A stretch of 33,191 bases of DNA from Thermus aquaticus (GTDB taxonomy: Bacteria > Deinococcota > Deinococci > Deinococcales > Thermaceae), in contig NZ_LHCI01000106.1 in the NCBI RefSeq assembly GCF_001280255.1, forward strand, positions 182,104-215,294, given 5' to 3'. This document shows, piece by piece, positions 27,792-33,191 of the stretch. The notes below the pieces were generated by a model, which saw nothing but the letters and a program-made list of their open reading frames with translations, was not told the DNA's origin and did not search any database. The translations under genes were made by a program, and so were the position numbers. Position 1 is the first letter of the stretch. Each line of letters opens with the position of its first letter.

Positions 27792-27797
27792 ATCTAA
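27792..27797 (-). promoter_or_regulatory. Possible -10 box for the alpha-oxoamine synthase gene
   Basis: TTAGAT on the minus strand lies 6 nt before GTG 27785, the common spacing here, but the second base departs from the consensus. Confidence 0.3.
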
Positions 27798-27836
27798 CGC
27801 CCAAACCCCCCGCCTTGTCCAGGGCCTCATGGTCTT

Positions 27837-27866
27837 TTGACCAAGCCGTGCTACCCTGGGTTTAGG
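27837..27866 (+). promoter_or_regulatory. Possible promoter for the ParB-like gene
   Basis: TTGACC at 27837-27842 and TTTAGG at 27861-27866 with an 18-nt spacer. The -10 is a poor match. The transcript would have a leader of about 20 nt. Confidence 0.3.
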
Positions 27867-27891
27867 GGCGTGTGGTAGGGCTTCCAACCCT

Positions 27892-28782
27892 ATGGGCATG
27901 CGGTCTTGGCAGGTGGAGTCGGAGAAGGAGCGCCTGGAGCTTCGGGCCAGGCTCCACGAGCTCCTGCACCGCCTTAAAGGGGAGCCCAACACCCTTTTGC
28001 CCTTCCACCAGGCCCTGGCCCTGAGGCCCAAAGGGGAGCACCACCTGGGCCTAAGGACCATAGAGGTGGACAAGGTGGTGGGCTCCATGGACCGCTACGA
28101 GGACTTTGACCACACCTTCCTCCCCAAGACCCCCCACACCCTGGAGCGCTGGAAGCGCCTCCGGGCCCTGCAGCTATCGGGGGTGGAGCTTCCCCCCATA
28201 GAGGTCTACCAGGTGGGGGAGGCCTACTTCGTCAAGGACGGGAACCACCGGGTGGCCCTGGCCAAGGCCACGGGGCAGAAGTACATGGACGCCTACGTCA
28301 TCGCCCTGGACGTCCCCGTCCCTGTGGAGCCTGGGGACACCGTGAAGGACCTGATCCTCAAGGCGGAGTACGCCCACTTCCTGGAAAAGACCAGGCTGAA
28401 GGAGCTCGTCCCTGAGGCCGAGGAGATCTGCTTCACCACCCTGGGCCGCTACGACCTCCTCCTGGACCACATCACCACCAGGCGGTACTTCAAGGGGCTA
28501 GAAGAAGGCCGGGAGGTGTCCGGGGAGGAGGCGGTGGTGGACTGGTACGAGAACCTCTACAAGCCCACGGTGGAGGCCATCCGCCGCCTGGGGCTCCTCA
28601 AGGACTTCCCCGGGCGGACGGAGGCGGACCTCTCCCTCTGGGTCATGGACCACCGCCACTTTTTGGCCCAGGAGGGGCAGGAGCTTTCCCCAGAGGAGGC
28701 GGCCAGGAGCTACGAGGAGCGGTTCGGGCCCCTCTGGAAGCGGCTTGGGGGGGCGTTGAAGAGGTTGCTAGCAAAAGCTTAG
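27892..28782 (+). CDS. ParB/Srx-like fold protein of unknown function
   Basis: A 296-residue protein. Residues ~90-150 resemble the ParB/sulfiredoxin-like nuclease fold: LQLSGVELPPIEVYQVGEAYFVKDGNHRVALAKATGQKYMDAYVI, where DGNHR is the usual phosphate-binding motif. There is no DNA-binding helix-turn-helix like that of chromosomal ParB, so it is not a partition protein. The C-terminal half (residues ~170-296) is helical and unrecognised, with YENLYKPTVEAIRRLGLLKDFPGRTEADLSLWVMDH as a distinctive block. Function unknown. ATG 27892 or 27898 may be the start. It is divergent from the PLP enzyme with 106 bp between. Confidence 0.75.
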   Translation: MGMRSWQVESEKERLELRARLHELLHRLKGEPNTLLPFHQALALRPKGEHHLGLRTIEVDKVVGSMDRYEDFDHTFLPKTPHTLERWKRLRALQLSGVELPPIEVYQVGEAYFVKDGNHRVALAKATGQKYMDAYVIALDVPVPVEPGDTVKDLILKAEYAHFLEKTRLKELVPEAEEICFTTLGRYDLLLDHITTRRYFKGLEEGREVSGEEAVVDWYENLYKPTVEAIRRLGLLKDFPGRTEADLSLWVMDHRHFLAQEGQELSPEEAARSYEERFGPLWKRLGGALKRLLAKA

Positions 28783-28858
28783 CATTCTACAAAATCTGCC
28801 CCATTTGTCAAGTGCAAATTTGGCAGAGCTTAAGTTCGGTGTGCCCTACCCTGAGCCT

Positions 28859-28888
28859 AGGGGAAATTCATTTCCCCTTTGGGAGGAG
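28859..28888 (+). promoter_or_regulatory. 5' hairpin and ribosome binding site of the CsgG-like gene
   Basis: Perfect 9-bp stem AGGGGAAAT / ATTTCCCCT (28859-28867 and 28870-28878) followed by GGGAGGAG at 28881-28888, 5 nt before ATG 28894. TACCCT at 28847-28852 could be the -10 that places the hairpin at the very 5' end of the message. The region 28783-28858 otherwise shows only a relatively AT-rich stretch (28785-28835). Confidence 0.5.
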
Positions 28889-28893
28889 TGCGT

Positions 28894-29697
28894 ATGGTGC
28901 GCAGAAGCCATCTTGGGGTTTTGGCAGTCGGTCTTGTTCTTGCGGCGTGTGCGCCTTCGGTTACGACCAATGTCAGCTCGGGGTTGTCCGAGAATAACCC
29001 TTACGCCAACTACACGGGGCCCCGGGCAAAGGTAGTAGTGGCTTCCTTCCCTTGCAAGGCGGATAAATGCCAGGGCGGCGCTAGTCCAGACCAGGTGGGT
29101 GCGGCAATTTTAGGCAAGCTTTTTGGTGTGGAGGTATCCACAAGCAAGGGAGATATTGGAGCAGGCGTAGCAGATATGCTGACTACGGCCCTGATTAACA
29201 CCAACCACTTCATTGTCTACGAGCGTAGCGTCCTGGATCAGCTGCAAAAAGAAGCCAGTTTAGGCAATCAATACCAGCAGATTCAAGGAGCTGAAATCCT
29301 TATTACGGGAACCATCACGGCCTTTGAACCCGATGCCGGCGGTACGCGAGGAGGGGGAGGAGGTCTTCTGGGAGGCGTTTTAGGCGCTTTGGGAGGGGGC
29401 CAGAAAAAGGCCTACGTAGCGGTGGACTTCCGTGCGGTGGATGTGCGGACGGGAGCTATCGTAGCTGCTTTTAGGGTAGAAGGGGAGGCTTCGGACACAG
29501 ACTTTGGCGGGTTGCTGGGAGCACTTGTGCCCGGAGCTGCCCTAGGCGGAGCCTTGAGCCAATACCAGAAGACCCCGATGGGTAAGGCTTTGGCGGTAAT
29601 GGTTTCTAGGGCCGTAGATGAGTTGATCAAGCGCATTCCTCGTTCCTACTTCCGCTACGGCCCCGATGGTCAGCCTGTACCTCAATCCAGTTTGTAG
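28894..29697 (+). CDS. CsgG-family outer-membrane lipoprotein
   Basis: A 267-residue lipoprotein with signal peptide MVRRSHLGVLAVGLVLAAC (lipobox LAAC). The mature part resembles CsgG/HfaB proteins: KVVVASFPCKADK, GAGVADMLTTALINTNHFIVYERSVLDQLQKEASLG, GAEILITGTITAFEPDAGG, KKAYVAVDFRAVDVRTGAIVAAFRVEGEASD, and a C-terminal helix (AVDELIKRIPRSYF). CsgG forms an oligomeric secretion pore for curli subunits; no csgA, B, E or F neighbours are seen. Glycine-rich stretches (GGGGGLLGGVLGALGGG) replace the usual transmembrane hairpins. ATG 28894 is chosen over TTG 28879 because of the GGGAGGAG site. Third-position GC is low for this genome. Confidence 0.82.
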   Translation: MVRRSHLGVLAVGLVLAACAPSVTTNVSSGLSENNPYANYTGPRAKVVVASFPCKADKCQGGASPDQVGAAILGKLFGVEVSTSKGDIGAGVADMLTTALINTNHFIVYERSVLDQLQKEASLGNQYQQIQGAEILITGTITAFEPDAGGTRGGGGGLLGGVLGALGGGQKKAYVAVDFRAVDVRTGAIVAAFRVEGEASDTDFGGLLGALVPGAALGGALSQYQKTPMGKALAVMVSRAVDELIKRIPRSYFRYGPDGQPVPQSSL

Positions 29698-29718
29698 CGA
29701 GAAGGGGGGTTAAGGTCT

Positions 29719-29745
29719 AGCCGCGGCCCTAGGGCTGCGGCTTTA
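29719..29745 (+). terminator. Hairpin terminator after the CsgG-like gene
   Basis: Near-perfect 11-bp stem AGCCGCGGCCC / GGGCTGCGGCT (one G-T pair) with a TA loop, followed by TTTAGCTT. The T-tract is weak. Confidence 0.6.
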
Positions 29746-29747
29746 GC

Positions 29748-29777
29748 TTGACCTGAAGAACCATCTCTCATTATCCT
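29748..29777 (+). promoter_or_regulatory. Promoter of the GntR-proline catabolic operon
   Basis: TTGACC at 29748-29753 and TATCCT at 29772-29777 with an 18-nt spacer. The start point would be about 29784, 3 nt before ATG 29787, so the message is nearly leaderless. Confidence 0.55.
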
Positions 29778-29788
29778 GTATACAGGAT
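29773..29788. promoter_or_regulatory. Perfect 16-bp palindrome, probable GntR operator
   Basis: ATCCTGTATACAGGAT is fully symmetric. It overlaps the -10, the predicted transcription start and the first two bases of the ATG. Its size and position fit a dimeric GntR/FadR-type repressor site for autoregulation of the regulator and the two proline genes. Confidence 0.7.
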
Positions 29789-30446
29789 GCAGGCCACGGA
29801 CTTCCGCCGGCCCAACCAGGTGCGCGAGGCGGTCTACGGCCATCTCAAGGCCCTCCTCCTCTCCGGCCGCTTCGCCCCGGGGGAGAGGCTTTCCGAGCCC
29901 CTTTTGGCCAAGGAGCTTGGGGTTTCCCGCACCCCCGTGCGCGAGGCCCTTATGCGGCTGGCGGAGGAGGGGCTTTTAGAGCTCGTTCCTGGCAAGGGAG
30001 CCAGGGTCAGGGCCTTCACCCCAGAGGAGGTGGAGGAGGTCTACAGGGTGCGGGCCCTTCTGGAGGGGGAAGCGGCCAAGGAGGCGGCCCTTCGGGCCAG
30101 GCCCTGGGAGCTTTTGGAGCTGGAGGAGCTTTTGCGGGCCATAGACGAGGCCCCCAGGGAAGACTACCCCGAGCAGATGCGCCGGGACCTGGAGTTCCAC
30201 CGGGCCCTGGTGCGCCTTTCCGGCAACCGGACCCTCTACCGCCTCTACGAGGACCTCTTGGCTACCCTGGCCCTGGCCCGGAGTGCTGTGCCCATGCTTT
30301 CCCAGGACGAGGCCACCCGGCGGGAGCACTGGGCCATCCTAAAGGCCCTGAAGGCCCGGGACTCCGAAGGGGCTAAGAGGGCGGTGGAGGCCCACATCTA
30401 CCGCTTCCGGGACCTGGTGGTGCGGCGACTTTTGGAGGGAGTATGA
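29787..30446 (+). CDS. GntR-family regulator with FCD ligand domain
   Basis: A 219-residue FadR-subfamily regulator. Residues ~8-75 are a winged helix-turn-helix ([63 protein letters not shown]). Residues ~80-215 form the FCD domain, with the likely metal-site residues in [11 protein letters not shown] (Asp, His), [10 protein letters not shown] (His) and [10 protein letters not shown] (His). The effector is probably a carboxylic or amino acid such as proline or P5C, judged from the operon only. Its stop overlaps the proline dehydrogenase start (ATGA). A perfect palindrome covers its own promoter. Confidence 0.92.
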   Translation: MQATDFRRPNQVREAVYGHLKALLLSGRFAPGERLSEPLLAKELGVSRTPVREALMRLAEEGLLELVPGKGARVRAFTPEEVEEVYRVRALLEGEAAKEAALRARPWELLELEELLRAIDEAPREDYPEQMRRDLEFHRALVRLSGNRTLYRLYEDLLATLALARSAVPMLSQDEATRREHWAILKALKARDSEGAKRAVEAHIYRFRDLVVRRLLEGV

Positions 30447-31366
30447 ACCTGGATCTGGCCTATCGCTCCTTCGTCCTCAGCGTGGCAGGGAAAAAAGAGG
30501 TGGAGCGCCTCATCAAGACCCGGGCCCGGGGGCTGGTGCGGCGCTACGTGGCGGGGGAGAGCCTGGAGGAGGCCCTGAAGGTGGCGGAGGCCCTCGAGGG
30601 GGAGGGTGTCCACGCCATCCTGGACCTCCTGGGGGAGATGGTGAAGACCGAGGGGGAGGCCAGGGCGTTTCAGGAAAGGATCCTGGAGCTGGTGCGGGCC
30701 GTGGCCCTTAGGCCCTGGCCCAAGTACGTCTCCCTTAAGCCTTCCCAGCTGGGGCTGGACCTCTCCGAGGGCCTGGCCCGGGAACTCCTAAGGGAAGTCC
30801 TCAAGGAGGCTGAGCCCCGGGGGGTCTTCGTCCGCCTGGACATGGAGGACTCCCCCCGGGTGGAGGGCACCCTGCGCCTCTACAAGGCCATGCGGGAGGA
30901 GGGGTTTTCCCTTCTCGGAATCGTCCTCCAGAGCTACCTCTTCCGCACGGAGAAGGACTTCTTTGACCTCCTCCCCTACCGCCCCAACCTGCGCCTGGTG
31001 AAGGGGGCTTACCGGGAGCCCAAGGAGGTGGCCTTCTGGGACAAGCGCCTCATTGACGCCGAGTACCTGCACCTGGGGAAGCTGGCCCTCAAGGAGGGGC
31101 TTTACGTGGCCTTCGCCACCCACGACCCCCGGCTCATCGCCGAGGTGAAGCGCTACGCCGAGGCCATGGGCATCCCCAAGGAGGGCTTTGAGTTCCAGAT
31201 GCTTTACGGGGTCCGCCCCGAGGCGCAAAGGCGCCTGGCCCAGGAGGGGTACACCGTGCGGGCCTACGTGCCCTACGGGAAGGACTGGTACCCCTACCTG
31301 ACCCGGCGCATCGCCGAGAGGCCGGAGAACCTGCTTTTGGTGCTGAGGAGCCTCTTAGGAGGCTAG
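30443..31366 (+). CDS. Proline dehydrogenase (FAD)
   Basis: PRODH oxidises L-proline to P5C with FAD as first step of proline degradation and passes electrons to the membrane. The 307-residue length equals that of the well-studied T. thermophilus monofunctional enzyme. It shows a (beta/alpha)8 barrel with KPSQLGLD (proline-binding Lys), [31 protein letters not shown] and the substrate-carboxylate arginines 288-289 in [13 protein letters not shown]. The N-terminal arm is helical. A GGAGGG site precedes ATG 30443. The next gene follows after 10 nt. Confidence 0.97.
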   Translation: MNLDLAYRSFVLSVAGKKEVERLIKTRARGLVRRYVAGESLEEALKVAEALEGEGVHAILDLLGEMVKTEGEARAFQERILELVRAVALRPWPKYVSLKPSQLGLDLSEGLARELLREVLKEAEPRGVFVRLDMEDSPRVEGTLRLYKAMREEGFSLLGIVLQSYLFRTEKDFFDLLPYRPNLRLVKGAYREPKEVAFWDKRLIDAEYLHLGKLALKEGLYVAFATHDPRLIAEVKRYAEAMGIPKEGFEFQMLYGVRPEAQRRLAQEGYTVRAYVPYGKDWYPYLTRRIAERPENLLLVLRSLLGG

Positions 31367-31376
31367 GGAGGAAGGT

Positions 31377-32927
31377 ATGACGGTAGAACCCTTTCGGAAC
31401 CAGCCCATAGAGACCTTTGCCGGCGAAGAGGCCAGGCGGGAGATGCGGGAGGCCCTGAGGCGGGTCAGGGAGGAGTTCGGCCGCCACTGGCCCCTCTACA
31501 TCGGGGGGGCGTGGGTGGACACGGGGGAGAGGATCGTTTCCCTAAACCCCTCCGCCCCCAGCGAGGTGGTGGGGACGGTGGCCAAGGCGGGGAAGGCCGA
31601 GGCCGAGGCCGCCCTCGAGGCCGCCTGGAAGGCCTATAGGACCTGGAAGGACTGGCCCCAGGAGGACCGGAGCCGCCTCCTCCTGAAGGCGGCGGCCATC
31701 ATGAAGAGGAGGCGGCGGGAGCTGGAGGCCACCCTGGTCTACGAGATCGGCAAAAACTGGGTGGAGGCCAGCGCCGAGGTGGCCGAGGCCATAGACTTCC
31801 TGGAGTACTACGCCCGCCAGGCCCTCAAGTACAAGTACCCCTCGGTGGAGGTGGTGCCCTACCCCGGGGAGGACAACGAGAGCTTCTACCTGCCCCTGGG
31901 GGCCGGGGTGGTCATCGCCCCCTGGAACTTCCCCATCGCCATCTTCACCGGGATGATCGCCGGGCCCGTGGCCGTGGGCAACACCGTGGTGGCCAAGCCC
32001 GCCGAGGACACGCCGGTCATCGCCGCCAAGGTCTTTGAGATCTTCCACGAGGCGGGCTTCCCCCCGGGGGTGGTGAACCTGGTCCCCGGCGAGGGGCAGG
32101 AGGTGGGGGCCTACCTGGTGGAGCACCCCAGGACCCGGTTCATCAACTTCACGGGGAGCCTCGAGGTGGGCCTCTGGATCAACCAGGCGGCCAGCCGCCT
32201 GGCCCCGGGCCAGCGGTGGATCAAGCGGGTCTTTTTGGAGCTAGGCGGCAAGGACGCCATCATCGTGGACGAGACCGCCGACTTTGACCTGGCCGCCGAG
32301 GGGATCCTGGTCTCCGCCTACGGCTTCCAGGGGCAGAAGTGCTCGGCCGCAAGCCGCCTCATCCTCACAGAAGGGGCTTACGAGCCCGTTTTGGAGCGGG
32401 TTTTGGAGCGGGCCCGGCGCCTCACCGTGGGCCCGGCGGAGGAGAACCCCGACCTGGGCCCCGTGGCCTCCCAGGCCCAGGAGGCGAAGATCCTCTCCTA
32501 CATTGAGATCGGCAAGGGGGAGGGAAGGCTCGTCCTGGGGGGCGAGCGCCTGGAGGGCGAGGGCTACTTCATTGCCCCCACGGTCTTCACCGAGGTGCCC
32601 CCCACGGCCAGGATCGCCCAGGAGGAGATCTTCGGCCCGGTCCTCTCCGTGATCCGGGTAAAGGACTTCGGCGAGGCCCTGGAGGTGGCCAACGGCACCG
32701 TCTACGGCCTCACGGGCGGGGTCTACTCCCGTAAGCGGGAGCACCTGGAACGGGCCAGGCGGGAGTTCCACGTGGGGAACCTCTACTTCAACCGCAAGAT
32801 CACCGGGGCCCTGGTGGGGGTTCAGCCCTTTGGCGGCTTCAACCTCTCCGGCACCGACACCAAGGCCGGCGGCCCCGACTACCTCCTCCACTTCCTGGAG
32901 ATGAAGACCGTGGCTGAGCGCTTCTAA
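31377..32927 (+). CDS. 1-pyrroline-5-carboxylate dehydrogenase
   Basis: This aldehyde dehydrogenase converts glutamate semialdehyde (from P5C) to glutamate with NAD, the second step of proline breakdown. The 516 residues match the T. thermophilus enzyme in length. The catalytic Cys322 ([12 protein letters not shown]) and Glu288 ([10 protein letters not shown]) fall on the expected numbers. [14 protein letters not shown] and the C-terminal [21 protein letters not shown] are typical of P5C dehydrogenases. GGGAGG at 31366-31371 serves as ribosome binding site. The gene ends at the 32925 copy of the hairpin repeat. Confidence 0.97.
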   Translation: MTVEPFRNQPIETFAGEEARREMREALRRVREEFGRHWPLYIGGAWVDTGERIVSLNPSAPSEVVGTVAKAGKAEAEAALEAAWKAYRTWKDWPQEDRSRLLLKAAAIMKRRRRELEATLVYEIGKNWVEASAEVAEAIDFLEYYARQALKYKYPSVEVVPYPGEDNESFYLPLGAGVVIAPWNFPIAIFTGMIAGPVAVGNTVVAKPAEDTPVIAAKVFEIFHEAGFPPGVVNLVPGEGQEVGAYLVEHPRTRFINFTGSLEVGLWINQAASRLAPGQRWIKRVFLELGGKDAIIVDETADFDLAAEGILVSAYGFQGQKCSAASRLILTEGAYEPVLERVLERARRLTVGPAEENPDLGPVASQAQEAKILSYIEIGKGEGRLVLGGERLEGEGYFIAPTVFTEVPPTARIAQEEIFGPVLSVIRVKDFGEALEVANGTVYGLTGGVYSRKREHLERARREFHVGNLYFNRKITGALVGVQPFGGFNLSGTDTKAGGPDYLLHFLEMKTVAERF

Positions 32928-33007
32928 GGTACCCCACCGCGGCAAAAGCCGCGGTGGGGGCCCCAGAAAAGCCCTTCCAAAGCCCCGGCTTGGGCACCCT
33001 ATGTCGC
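32925..33007 (+). repeat. Stop-codon-linked hairpin element, copy 3 (full length)
   Basis: From the P5C dehydrogenase TAA: GGTACCCC, perfect stem CCCCACCGCGGC / GCCGCGGTGGGG with AAAA loop, GGCCCC, then a tail AGAAAAGCCCTTCCAAAGCC... to TGTCGC. The tail matches the reverse complement of 17949-17995 with only a few differences. It is probably a terminator or 3'-end element. Confidence 0.78.
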
Positions 33008-33191
33008 ATGTATCTTGCCCTCTGAGGGAGGTCCTACCGCCTATGTTGCCGGGCTCCCACGCCCGCGACTTTGATCGGTAGCCACCCGCCCCGGCCTCCC
33101 CGCCGCACAGTATCCCGGTCGTCAAAGACCGCATCCACATGGACGGCCCACGGGGTCGGGTGGCCACCTCCCTCAGTCTACCCAAAGGAGA
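33008..33191. other. Non-coding right edge with nested inverted repeats
   Basis: No convincing gene in 184 bp. CTGAGGGAGGT at 33022-33032 is perfectly inverted as ACCTCCCTCAG at 33166-33176. A second pair, GGTAGCCACCCGCCCC near 33076 and GGGGTCGGGTGGCCACC near 33152, is imperfect. It could be a small mobile element, a structured RNA or the end of an insertion sequence; I cannot classify it. Confidence 0.4.

Noticed and set aside
26670-27797. Long plus-strand open frame opposite the alpha-oxoamine synthase
   Set aside because: The minus strand encodes an intact PLP enzyme with all motifs; the plus frame has no recognisable domain.
27786-28088. N-terminal extension of the PLP enzyme frame
   Set aside because: It overlaps the divergent ParB-like gene and exceeds the family length by about 100 residues.

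Overview
The window is a piece of a Thermus chromosome, almost certainly Thermus aquaticus. The base composition is very GC-rich with strong G/C bias at third codon positions, genes are tightly packed, and many starts are GTG. The species call rests on the restriction-modification pair at 24581-26597. Its products match my recollection of R.TaqI (263 aa) and M.TaqI (421 aa), including the known active-site residues at the known positions and the 13-codon gene overlap. No database search was possible.

Layout: (1) 1-2583, minus strand: an alanine dehydrogenase-like gene followed by a CoA-transferase/acetyl-CoA hydrolase gene whose frame runs open off the left edge, facing a partial plus-strand gene. 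(2) 2664-11127, plus strand: DUF456 membrane protein, thiol-redox protein, lgt, glmU, tatA, tatC, a chorismate mutase-DAHP synthase fusion, a multi-cluster ferredoxin, an FAD-binding dehydrogenase, methylmalonyl-CoA epimerase and a VanZ-like protein. (3) 11081-17258, minus strand: an SDR, and an Lpt-type cassette of two LptF/LptG permeases, an LptD-like outer-membrane protein and a lipoprotein, all joined by 4-nt GTGA overlaps. (4) 17295-24082, mostly minus: a USP-like protein, a 307-bp intergenic region with signals, a zinc alcohol dehydrogenase with an SCP2 protein, a HAD-like protein (plus), hrpB and gyrB. (5) 24208-28782: small membrane protein (plus), the TaqI system (minus), a KBL/AONS-type PLP enzyme (minus) and a ParB-like protein (plus). 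(6) 28894-32927, plus: a CsgG-like lipoprotein of lower GC, then a GntR/FCD regulator, proline dehydrogenase and P5C dehydrogenase, forming a proline-to-glutamate operon.

Two genome-scale signals stand out. First, at least fourteen starts are preceded at 5-7 nt by a TANNNT box, the arrangement of leaderless transcription known in Deinococcus-Thermus, whereas internal or operon genes use AAGGAGG-type sites or stop/start overlaps. This shifts several starts from the longest ORF, for example gyrB. Second, a hairpin element (GTACCCC-stem-AAAA-stem-GGGGGCCCC) abuts the stop codons of three unrelated genes; two copies share a further ~50-bp tail. Other points of interest are a sharp composition change inside the M.TaqI gene near its NPPY codons, an Lpt-like cassette in a lineage regarded as lacking LPS, a perfect palindrome over the promoter and start of the GntR regulator, and a promoter-terminator unit that could encode a very short RNA at 17851-17928.
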